A stretch of 64,000 nucleotides of DNA, taken from NCBI GenBank assembly GCA_010909165.1, contig MU008151.1, positions 682,001-746,000 of the forward strand, read 5' to 3'. The notes below the pieces were generated by a model that did no database searches, was not told where the DNA came from, and saw nothing but the letters and a program-made list of their open reading frames with translations. This stretch comes from Anthoceros angustus. Taxonomy: Eukaryota; Streptophyta; Anthocerotopsida; Anthocerotales; Anthocerotaceae. Position numbers and translations under genes: made by a program. The stretch's first letter is position 1, and each line of letters begins with the position of its first letter. Below are positions 41,891-52,058 of this stretch, piece after piece.

Positions 41891-44095
41891 TAATCGCCAA
41901 GCTCTCAAAGTTAAGAAATATAGCGAGACGCAAGCAAGCCACCACCCGGCAGCAGCTCTCAAAGTTAAGAAATATAGCGAGATGCAAGCAAGCCACCAAT
42001 TCATTTGAAACGTATGGAGCATTCGCTAAGAACTTCAATACATTTCTCAAGTCTTGCGCTAAGGCTTATCATGCGTGCAAGCATGGTGCGGGGCTGTCCC
42101 TTTCCTACTTCACGGCATTCTTTAGACAACAGGTCTCAATTGTTCTTCAATGTGCCCTCTCCACGGCGATCATCCATAAAGCGGCGACAGCATTTGATGC
42201 ATCCCCTTCATCCTCCGAAGATTGTAGGCCGTTTACTCTTCCCGCAAGCGATATTATAGGCGAAGTCGGTGACTTTTGGTACAAAGCTTAGTTGCTCTTT
42301 TTTACCTCGACCCTCAGGGTCTCCTTTGGTTGTCCTCTGTAGGCGGGACTTTCCCATCAATTTTTCCCCCTCAATAAAATCTTCTTTATGTTAGGTCTAA
42401 TTTCTAGTGTTACTTGTCCATACCAGATATTTTTTTCTTCTTGTGCCACTCGTGTACACACGTAGTTTATTTGTAGTGTTACTTGTCTTTGACTTGGTTA
42501 GTGCTGCAATGGTGCGGCAGGTTCAAGTGCCACCCACGCGAATCAAACCCCTCTAATGCACACGCCACCGGAGTAACCAAGCCCCTTCATGGAATCCACC
42601 TCCTCGACGCCCGGCGACCATGGTGGGACCATTAACCGCCCAGTTGGGCTCTCAAAGTTAAGAAATATAGCGAGACGCAAGCAAGCCACCACCCCAGTGC
42701 CTCTCAAAGTTAAGAAATATAGCGAGATGCAAGCAAGCCACCAATTCATTTGAAACGTATGGAGCATTCGCTAAGAACTTCAATACATTTCTCAAGTCTT
42801 GCGCTAAGGCTTATCATGCGCAAGCATGGTGCGGGTCGCCCTTTCCTACTTCACGATTCTTTTAGACAACAGGTCTCAATTGTTCTTCAATGTGCCCTCT
42901 CCACGGCGATCATCCATAAAGCGGCGATGATTTGATGCATCCTTCATCCTCAAGATTGTAGGCCGTTTACTCTTCCCGCAAGCGATATTATAGGCTAAGT
43001 CGGTGACTTTTGGTACAAAGCTTAGTTGTTTTTACCTCGACCCTCGTGGTCTCCTTTGGTTGTCCTCTCAGAGGCGGACTTTCCCATCAATTTTTCCCCT
43101 CAATAAAATCTTCTTTATGTTAGGTCTAATTTCTAGTGTTACTTGTCCATACCAGATATTTTTTCTTCTTGTGCCACTCGTGTACACACGTAGTTTATTT
43201 GTAGTGTTACTTGTCTTTGACTTGGTTAGTGCCGCAATGGTGCGGCAGTTCAAGTGCCACCCACGCGAATCAAACCCCTCTAATGCACACGCCACCGGAG
43301 TAACCAAGCCCCTTCATGGAATCCACCCTCCTCGACGCCCGGCGACCATGGTGGGACCATTAATCGTTGGGCTCTCAAAGTTAAGAAATATAGCGAGACG
43401 CAAGCAAGCCACCACCCGGCAGCCTCAAAGTTAAGAAATATAGCGAGATGCAAGCAAGCCACCAATTCATTTGAAACGTATGGAGCATTCGCTAAGAACT
43501 TCAATACATTTCTCAAGTCTTGCGCTAAGGCTTATCATGCGCAAGCATGGTGCGGGTCGCCCTTTCCTACTTCACGGCATTCTTTAGACAACAGGTCTCA
43601 ATTGTTCTTCAATGTGCCCTCTCCACGGCGATCATCCATAAAGCGGCGACAGCATTTGATGCATCCCCTTCATCCTCCGAAGATTGTAGGCCGTTTACTC
43701 TTCCCGCAAGCGATATTATAGGCGAAGTCGGTGACTTTTGGTACAAAGCTTAGTTGCTCTTTTTTACCTCGACCCTCAGGGTCTCCTTTGGTTGTCCTCT
43801 CAGAGGCGGGACTTTCCCATCAATTTTTCCCCTCAATAAAATCTTCTTTATGTTAGGTCTAATTTCTAGTGTTACTTGTCCATACCGATATTTTTTTCTT
43901 GTGCCACTCGTGTACACACGTAGTTTATTTGTAGTGTTACTTGTCTTTGACTTGGTTAGTGCTGCAATGGTGCGGCAGGTTCAAGTGCGTCACCTACGCC
44001 GAATCAAACCCCCTCTAATGCACACGCCACCCGCTGGAGTAACCAAGCCCCTTCATGGAATCTACCCTCCCTCGACCGCGCCCATGCTGTAAAGA
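41872..44095. repeat. tandem array II, three units of about 740 bp
   Basis: CGACCATGGTGGGACCATTAA starts units near 41872, 42606 and 43344. Each unit carries GTTAAGAAATATAGCGAGA twice, a protein-like frame ending DFWYKA, a stop, an AATAAAATC signal and GTGCGGCAG. The array shares its starting word with the end of array I units, so the two arrays are joined. Confidence 0.9.
41878..42291 (+). CDS. unrecognised 137-codon frame in tandem array II
   Basis: Plus-strand frame with a protein-like second half: AFAKNFNTFLKSCAKAYHAC, SYFTAFFRQQVSIVLQCAL, DIIGEVGDFWYKA then stop. AATAAAAT follows about 85 bases after the stop, like a plant 3' untranslated region, so it may be a terminal exon of a real or transposon gene. 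The third unit keeps the C-terminal 69 codons (43547-43753). The second unit is broken by deletions. No family recognised. Confidence 0.4.
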   Translation: MVGPLIAKLSKLRNIARRKQATTRQQLSKLRNIARCKQATNSFETYGAFAKNFNTFLKSCAKAYHACKHGAGLSLSYFTAFFRQQVSIVLQCALSTAIIHKAATAFDASPSSSEDCRPFTLPASDIIGEVGDFWYKA

Positions 44096-44527
44096 CTTAG
44101 TATCCACGGTGCCACCCCCAGCTCCTCCTACGAGGCTGGCACTCCCTCGGCATCAACATCGGTAGTTCCATTTAACTTACTTACATTATATAGTATTTCT
44201 CATAACATTGCTCTTCTAAATATATACAAGCGTCACCAAGCTCTGTACCCTTATCTTCTTGAAAGCTAAAATATCAAGAAGTCAAATTTTTAATCGAATA
44301 TTGAATATTTTATACTTGCTTATTTTAGAGAGCCTAAAGGGTGTGACAGCACCGGAGATATACAAGACCCCAATAGGCCTTCACAACACGGCCCATTACG
44401 GGTCATACAACAAAGAATACAGTAGATCGCCAAGCACCTTTCGTGTAACATGGATTTTCACATTAGTAATATCCTGCCATCGATGATCCGTTGATAGACT
44501 CGTCTTTCCGACAGCGGTCCCTGAACG
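44096..44527. other. intergenic, upstream of the PPR-C copy
   Basis: No gene seen. CCGACAGCG.TCCCTGAACGATGGCCACAG (44509-44538) matches the PPR-A start region at 27961. Confidence 0.5.
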
Positions 44528-45914
44528 ATGGCCACAGTGGCAGCCGGACCCGCTGTCCAGCCAACAAATTGGTGTGTGTCCAGGGATTCTACTACGAGCT
44601 CCTGCTCATCTCAATTTGGGGACTGAACACCTGGCAAGCAAAGCCTGCAGGTGCAGCAATGTAGCCCAGCACTTCCACTTTCGAGGAAATGTGTGCGTGG
44701 GGACGGGTTTTCCAGCGATGGTCGTTGCCAGGAGCAGGAGGATTTGTGGCAACAATTTTTCTGGATCCCACCATGTGGTGGGATAACAGACGAAATAAGA
44801 AGAGCTCCCGTTCGCCTGACTTCCGGCGGAAGGTGTCCCGTGAGGTCCTGTGGTTAAACAAGTTCAAGCCAGCTTGGGTTGACGAGCAGCTCGTTTCCTT
44901 GGATATGCAGATAGGTCACGATGCCTCTCCTTGCAATTCGAGCTCTGTGGATAATCCACATGACGGATGCATACTTGGGGAACCATATCTTGCGCATGTA
45001 TGCAGGTGGAGGTAGTCTTCAGGAGGCCAGACGAGAAGAAGGGCTCCCGTTCGCCTGACTTCCGGCGGAAGGTGTCCCGTGAGGTCCTGTGGTTAAACGA
45101 CATGTTTAAGCCAGCTTGGGTTGATGAGCAGCTCGTTTCCTTGGATATGCAGATGGGTCATGGTGCCTCGCCTCCCAAGTCGAGCTCTTGGGATAAGCCT
45201 AAACCTGGCAGGCGTGCAGGATCGGGGACGGGCGTCATAACGGCTGGAACCGTGAGCATGTTATGTCAGCAGGGGAAGCTTTCTGAGGCCGTTGGAGCTC
45301 TGGAGTCTCTGGCGCAGACAGACTCTGCCATTTCTCAGTCCCTGTTTTACACTGTGCTGAAACTGTGTACAGCTAAGAAGGATTTGGTTGTGGGGCGACG
45401 AGTTCATGATCTCACTGTCAAACTTGGGTATAATACGAATGCATACTTGGGGAACCATATTTTGCGCCTGTATGCATGTGGAGGTAGGCTAGAGGAGGCG
45501 ATGGATGTGTTCACCAGGGTGAGGAAACCAGATGTCTTCATGTGGTCTTCCATAATCTCCGCGTACGCTAAGCATGGGAAGCCTAATGAGGCCGTACAGC
45601 TATACCATGAGATGCGTAGGTCAGGAGTGAAGGCGGATGCTCACGTCTTTGTAGCTGCCCTTCAGGCTTGTGCATTGGCCTCCGACTTGGAATCTGGCAG
45701 AAAAGTGCACAGTGATGTGGTGCAGAGTGGCATTCCTACCAACTTGTTTGTTGGCAACTGCCTGGTGGACATGTATGGAAAATGTGGCGAACTGAAACCC
45801 GCACGCCAGGTTTTTGACACCATGGCCGAAAAGGATGTGGTGACATGGAATGCCCTGTTAACTGGGTATGCAAAATGTGGTGAACTGAAACAGGCACGTC
45901 AGGTTTTTGACAGC
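44528..45914 (+). pseudogene. truncated, rearranged PDF-PPR gene (PPR-C)
   Basis: Close relative of the PPR-A 5' half. MATV..AAGPAVQP start, a full PDF motif (44746-44866: DPTMWWDNRRNKK, PDFRRKVSREVLWLN), a short PPR scrap (AYLGNHILRMYAGGGSL), a second half PDF motif (45040-45105), then uninterrupted PPR repeats (LYACGGRLEEAMDVF, FVGNCLVDMYGKCGEL, ARQVFDTMAEKDVVTWNALL) to 45914. There it joins antisense ROCO LRR DNA and the PPR and DYW parts are missing. The frame runs on for about 60 residues of antisense LRR sequence. Any product would lack the deaminase. Confidence 0.85.
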
Positions 45915-47079
45915 ATTCCGGCCAGGGCGTCTGCCAGGCCTGCCTCCCCATCCTTCGAGATAAGGAACGTAAGGTCTGTGACGCCAGAGATGGAGGCATT
46001 CTCATCCTCATCCGCGCGGGTGAAAGCAAGTTTGAGCACAGTGCCCATGGGCCCGAGGCCGCCGGGAATGGGATCCCACTGTGCAACGCCATGATGGCGA
46101 TCCCACTTTACAACGCCATCATCCAACTCCAGTACCTGGAGCGTGGCACAGAGAGGAAGAGCATTTGCAATACACTGGGCTCCCGCCACATCCATGCCGA
46201 TGTCTTCCAGTGACAGTTGCTTGAGACGGGGAGCCGTGGCCAGAATGCGTGTGTGTGCATGGTGTTGTGCCCCTTCAGCACCTCCCACCTTGTTCCATCG
46301 TAAGTTCAACTTCTCCAGGACAGAATCCTTGTTGACGCCTTTGGCCAAGGCACCCAGTCCCGCGGCATCAAGCCCAACCGACACTGCTGAAAGCACTTCT
46401 AGGCTGCGACTGGATGCAACAAGCTGGCCCAGAGCCTCGCAAGCCGCCTGCCTTTCAAAACATCGACAGGAATCCACATCCAGATATTTCAGGAAGGGTT
46501 GGACGCCAGGCCCCCAACAGAGCCGACGCTTCATCCTCCTGAGCCAAGCCGATTTGCCACTTTCCCAAAATAGTTATGAAGGAGCCGAGACTGCGGCAGT
46601 TGGCAATGGCTGTCAACACCGCTTGCGCACTCGCCAGTGCCTTCCTCTCACCACGGATTTGCCCACTGAAGTAGCCGCCATACTCTTCTTCAATATGCAG
46701 GCTGGGTATATTGGACACGGCATTCCGGCCCAGATCTACCAGCAGCTGCTGCAGCTTAACCGGCAGCGCGCGCCAATCCTCCATGTCCGTGATGTTGCCA
46801 ATAACGCTTGCTAGAATGCTCGGCACATCTTCCGTTGAGAGCCCTCAATCATGGCTTCCATCAAAGCTATGATAAAGTTTGTGCCTTTCTCGACATCCCT
46901 GAAAGGTTCGTCTCCACAACTGCTTCTTCTTCTGCTGTGAGATCCTTAGGATCGTTCACCACAACATCAGTTTCAAACTTTGAAGGTCTGGAGAAGAGCT
47001 TCACGTCGCCCTCTGTCGACCGCTCCTCCAGATGTGTCTTCTTCAATATGCAGGCTGGGTATATTGGACACGGCATCAC
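45915..47079 (-). pseudogene. ROCO N-terminal/LRR fragment (copy R4)
   Basis: On the minus strand from 47079: KLFSRPSKFETDVVVNDPKD, then DMEDWRALPVKLQQLLVDLG, then leucine-rich repeats (LEVLSAVSVGLDAAGLGALA, LEKLNLRWNKVGGAEGAQHH, LKQLSLEDIGMDVAGAQCIA). It stops where it meets PPR-C. Nearly the same LRR sequence is repeated in R3. No Roc or COR domain follows, so it is a fragment of the LRR-ROCO family. Confidence 0.85.
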
Positions 47080-47295
47080 CTAGCACCTGATTTGCTGCCT
47101 TGAGTCGAGGTGACGACTGTCCTTTTCCTGACTTGGTCCATCCCTTTGCCTGCAGGGATTCCAGGAACTGAACAGAGACTGGATGGAGGAAGTCCGGTGC
47201 GAAGCCAGTCGAACCAGGCAACAAGAGATGCATGCATGAACGGCCAGTAACGACATCGTGCCCTGCTCCCTGCATTGTTACCAAGCTGCAGGAAT
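47080..47295. other. patchwork joint between two LRR copies
   Basis: Made of pieces found elsewhere: 47080-47210 matches 19567-19707, 47211-47236 matches 16515-16540 and 47237-47292 matches 19207-19262. Junctions show a few shared bases. Confidence 0.8.
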
Positions 47296-48413
47296 GGGAT
47301 CCCCACTTTACAACGCCATGATGGCGATCCCCACTGTGCAACGCCATCATCCAACTCCAGTACCTGGAGCGTGGCACAGAGAGGAAGAGCATTTGCAATA
47401 CACTGGGCTCCCGCCACATCCATGCCGATGTCTTCCAGTGACAGTTGCTTGAGACGGGGAGCCGTGGCCAGAATGCGTGTGTGTGCATGGTGTTGTGCCC
47501 CTTCAGCACCTCCCACCTTGTTCCATCGTAAGTTCAACTTCTCCAGGACAGAATCCTTGTTGACGCCTTTGGCCAAGGCACCCAGTCCCGCGGCATCAAG
47601 CCCAACCGACACTGCTGAAAGCACTTCTAGGCTGCGACTGGATGCAACAAGCTGGCCCAGAGCCTCGCAAGCCGCCTGCCTTTCAAAACATCGACAGGAA
47701 TCCACATCCAGATATTTCAGGGAAGGGTTGGACGCCAGGCCCCCCAACAGAGCCGACGCTTCATCCTCCCGAGCCAAGCCGATTTGCCACTTTCCCAAAA
47801 TAGTTATGAAGGAGCCGAGACTGCGGCAGTTGGCAATGGCTGTCAACACCCGCTTGCGCACTCGCCAGTGCCTTCCCTCTCACCACGGATTTGCCCACTG
47901 AAGTAGCCGCCATACTCTTCTTCAATATGCAGGCTGGGTATATTGGACACGGCATTCCGGCCCAGATCTACCAGCAGCTGCTGCAGCTTAACCGGCAGCG
48001 CGCGCCAATCCTCCATGTCCGTGATGTTGCCAATAACGCTTGCTAGAATGCTCGGCACATCTTCCGTTGAGAGCCCTCAATCATGGCTTCCATCAAAGCT
48101 ATGATAAAGTTTGTGCCTTTCTCGACATCCCTGAAAGGTTCGTCTCCACAACTGCTTCTTCTTCTGCTGTGAGATCCTTAGGATCGTTCACCACAACATC
48201 AGTTTCAAACTTTGAAGGTCTGGAGAAGAGCTTCACGTCGCCCTCTGTCGACCGCTCCTCCAGATGTGTCTTCTTCATGCTTACAATCATTGCGGAACCG
48301 CTCCGATTGCCTGCTTCCACGCTTTCGTTACCATATAGTAGCTTCTGCACTGAAGCCCGACCCCTTGTCCACAAGCTCCCAAAGCTGATCCCCACATGGA
48401 CAACTGCCATCAA
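47296..48413 (-). pseudogene. ROCO N-terminal/LRR fragment (copy R3)
   Basis: The best preserved LRR region in the window: the minus frame 47861-47320 is open for about 180 codons of leucine-rich repeats (SLKYLDVDSCRCFERQAACE, LRWNKVGG, LELDDGV). Upstream lie the N-terminal block (48058-47870, IEEEYGGYFSGQIRGER) and a leader (48275-48120, KLFSRPSKFETDVVVNDPKD). LRRs are protein-interaction modules that precede Roc-COR in this family. The GTPase part is absent because the next DNA is the patchwork joint. Confidence 0.85.
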
Positions 48414-49924
48414 TTGTGTAGCCTAAATATTTCTTGTCGGTTCATGAATTTTCGTTACAGCCGAGGGGAGATTGAGCATCCACTCACTCTGAAGTGAGGT
48501 GGAGAACTTGTCAATGAAGGTAGTAAAGTGACAAACCTGCAAAACCTCGCAGTCCAATCAACCTTCCAGCGCTTGGCAGGAAGTACAGTGCAGTCCTTTG
48601 CAGTTATTCAATTCGCATTCAAACATCCTGCAACATTGCAACACCGACAATGTTGCAGCAACGAGAATCCACTCATGAGAAAGAATTGCAGTTATGCCCT
48701 TACCTTGCAACCACCAGCATGCGTGCAAGCCTGCTATACTTCAGTCACGAATTCTTGCCAAACGTCTCATATCCAGGCAAGAATAGTCCCATGTGCTAGA
48801 AATCCTGAAAAAGAACGGTAGTAGAATGTCGGTTGATGGATCAGCAACGTCCCAAATTTGCTGGATTATGCAACCCGTCGGAGAGATTGGCCATGGACAT
48901 GGCTAGAGTCATCAAGTCAAGTGTTCTACCGCTCAACTACAGTCCTCAACCTGGTCTCAGCTTCGAGCTTTGTAGGATGCCGCACTTAGCACAATGGATG
49001 TAAAGCTTCGAGAGTCTGAGTTAGGGACCCCAGGAGCAAGCACCACTTTCGGATTTTGACTTGCCTGACAAGCAGAGTGAAGTTGGGTGTGAGGCGGCAG
49101 ACTCAGATGACACCGAGCCTTCGTTGCACAAAATCTCTGCACCCGAAGGGCGTGTGAACTCCGAGACTCTGCACTCACAGCTCACAAGTCACTGAATGAC
49201 GAAGAGGTATGATTCCCAGCTAGGGCAGAGCTGGGAGGGATCTTCCAGTCTCATCAGCATGCATGAACGGCCAGTAACGACATCGTGCCCTGCTCCCTGC
49301 ATTGTTACCAAGCTGCAGGGAATGGTGCATTCTGCATGAGATGGTGAGGCATATGCCAGTGTGGATTAGGGTGTTGCAGGTGGTTGCAGCCAGGTTGTCA
49401 AGGTTCCAATTCGGATTAGCATATGCTACCTTGGTGTGCACGTCTTGTGAGCAACTGCACCGCATCGGCTTGCTCCTCATCTGACTGCAACAGGCGGGTT
49501 GAGGATGATGACGTCTACCACTGCGTAGATGCGAAGCGAACGATGATCCTTAAGTCCGCAGCTTCTCCGAAGTGGAAACCAAGCCGTCTTAGGGTAAAGT
49601 ATGTACTTCATTAGGTTGAGGACACGGCATCACCTAGCACCTGATTTGCTGCCTTGAGTCGAGGTGACGACTGTCGTTTTCCTCACTTGGTCCGTCCCTT
49701 TGCCTGCAGGGACTCCAGGAGCTGAACAGAGACTGGATGGAGGAAGTCCGGTGCGAAGCCAGTCTTTTCCCGTTCTGGGCGCGGACATTTTCCACGCGTT
49801 CGCCAAAGAGACCACAGTGTAGCAGACGAGGCGAAGGACTGGCGCGCGCTGCCGGCTCGGCGGCGGCGGCGGCTGCTGGACTGCCTGGCCCGGAATGATT
49901 TGGCCAGTCTACCCCGTCTTGAAG

Positions 49925-50070
49925 ACGATGAACGGTTTTGCGCGTGTTGCTGTCTTCCTACACACAAGGCTGCCACAATTTCACATGCCTGCAAGAGGCA
50001 CACAAATGTCACGGAATTGGGTACAACCATGCCTTCCTGACATCCTTCTGTTCGAGAACCTCGAGACAAG
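49925..50070 (-). pseudogene. PPR motif relic (copy B)
   Basis: Same VPNSVTFVCLLQACE core as 19870-20008, with a GAACCTCGAGACAA 14-bp tandem doubling just upstream (50055-50082) that is absent from copy A. Confidence 0.6.
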
Positions 50071-50208
50071 AACCTCGAGACAATCACTGACAGAACGCAG
50101 GGGTCGAACCTCCCCCGCCCTCTTGCTGACGACTTGGCCTCCCTCAACGTCTGAGCCATTGGCTTCCCACTTGTGACAAGGTCACCTCGACAAGCATTAA
50201 TGATAAAC

Positions 50209-50294
50209 CACCTTTGGCTTGTTTGCAGATTACTGTGTTCAGTGATGCCTCCGTCAGTGAATGCAGTTACGTATCTGCGAACAAGCCAAAGGTG
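50209..50294. repeat. imperfect hairpin, 21-bp arms (copy B)
   Basis: Same structure as 20134-20219, arms 50209-50229 and 50274-50294. Confidence 0.65.
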
Positions 50295-52058
50295 TTTGTC
50301 AGTAATGTTTTCGGATCACTTTCTTCGTACAGTACCGTGCAGCAGCTCGAACCCTGCCATCTCATGACACGTACAGCTGCTGATCCTAATTCTGCAGTCC
50401 AGAGGAAGCTCACGACATCACTAGAACATTCACAAACCAAAAATCTATCCTACCCAGCCAGAAGTGGATACATCAGGGATCAGTTTCAGGGGCTGGACCC
50501 TGTAAACTGGAGTAGACAGGGTCCCGCCAGGTCACGACAGTTTCCCTGGGGCACCCGCAGGACTCCTGAAGGAAACAGACTTAGGCAGAGAAATCGTCCT
50601 TCCTTGAACACAAATCCGGCCGTGCACCTGCCACCATCCTAGCATCCGCCTCAGTCAGTACACTAAGAATGCGATACCGTCTGGTTGCAAGCCATCCTGT
50701 TTCATTCTCTGGACCAACTCAAAGTCCACTTTACTGTCTCCTTCATGGCGGGTGTAGCCTGCAATCAGTGCATCCAGATGACGGATGTCTCTTCAGGCAA
50801 TGTCTCTTGCTAGCCGAGTGAGCCAGTGGACATTGAAGAGGTGATTTGCAATCGGTTTCTCACCTTGGACGCACTGCTTTCACAAGTCCGTGCCTCCATG
50901 TGTATTGGTTACCCTTTGGACATGTCCAAAGCAAACTTGAGTGAACTGCCAGAGATTGTGGAGAACCATGATCTCTCCTGACAGCAGGATTTTCTAAAGC
51001 CTGGGAAAGAAGGCCTCCAGAGTCCAGCTGCAAAATCCCAATTGCAGGAGCAGGAGGTCCACCATGAGTATAACCTCCAGCTTGCTAGCACCCCAATTTC
51101 AAAACCTGTGAACTTGCAGTATGTCGTTTCTCTGCACATTTGACAATTATCAATTCAAACGATCTACGAGGCCTGAAGCACGAAACATGTCACCGGTACC
51201 GGAACTATCTATAACTGCAATAGCTCCATATCCCACAACTGGCTGAGAAACGCAATCGAGAACACGCCGTGTGACGAGCTCATAGGTTTGCTGCAAACAG
51301 TGCTACATAATATGTCTCTAGCATACCATCTCCTTTACCAGTGCTGGCCACAAACACGTTGCTTGCTCTCTAGTCTGCACATGAAGTTGCATCCCTTCTC
51401 CAGATTTATGGTGTCCTCCTTTGCAGGAGGCGCGAACATCCATGCCTAACCTTTATCGCACCATAGAGACAAAGGGTTCGTGAGCCCATGCCCCTGCTGG
51501 GCATATCCTGCTATCCTGGCAGTACATGTGACACCTGTATTTTCACCAAGTGCGTTCCGGACACACGATGGCATCAGTAACTTGCAAACCTTGGCAAGGC
51601 AAGTCTTACCATGAGTAGTGAACAATTGCTGCCTGTAAGACCGACTACCTGAAGGAGTAAGGACCTGCACCAGAAAGTTTCGCCATTTCCAAGTCTTGGC
51701 AGCTTGTCCCAGCTCGGTTGGCTGTTCTTCCCAAGACGTTGGTACCCTAAAATCTACAGATGCACAGATCAAATTTGTGTTAGTCATTACTCCAAGGTGC
51801 AGGGCACGATGTCATTCCTGGCCACTGATGCATGCTCACTCTGGAGGATCCCTCCTTCACCAACCAGGGGCCCTCCACAGTTCTGGAAGAGTCAGAGGCT
51901 TGAACAACCAAAAGGGACGAATTCGACAAAGGTGGGATTTCGCAAAGAGTGATGTAAGATACAGCAGGATTAGGCTCTACAGTCTAATGCCTGTCTACCT
52001 ACCATTATCCAATCACATGATGCAGATGGCTCCTAGAGTCATCCTGCAAATGCCAAAG

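Noticed and set aside
39463-44095. CRISPR-like or rDNA spacer interpretation of the tandem arrays
   Set aside because: Repeats are far too long and adjacent to be CRISPR, and no ribosomal RNA sequence is nearby.
46143-47901. Plus-strand frames of 223 and 208 codons
   Set aside because: Antisense of ROCO LRRs. The leucine-rich periodicity is on the minus strand.
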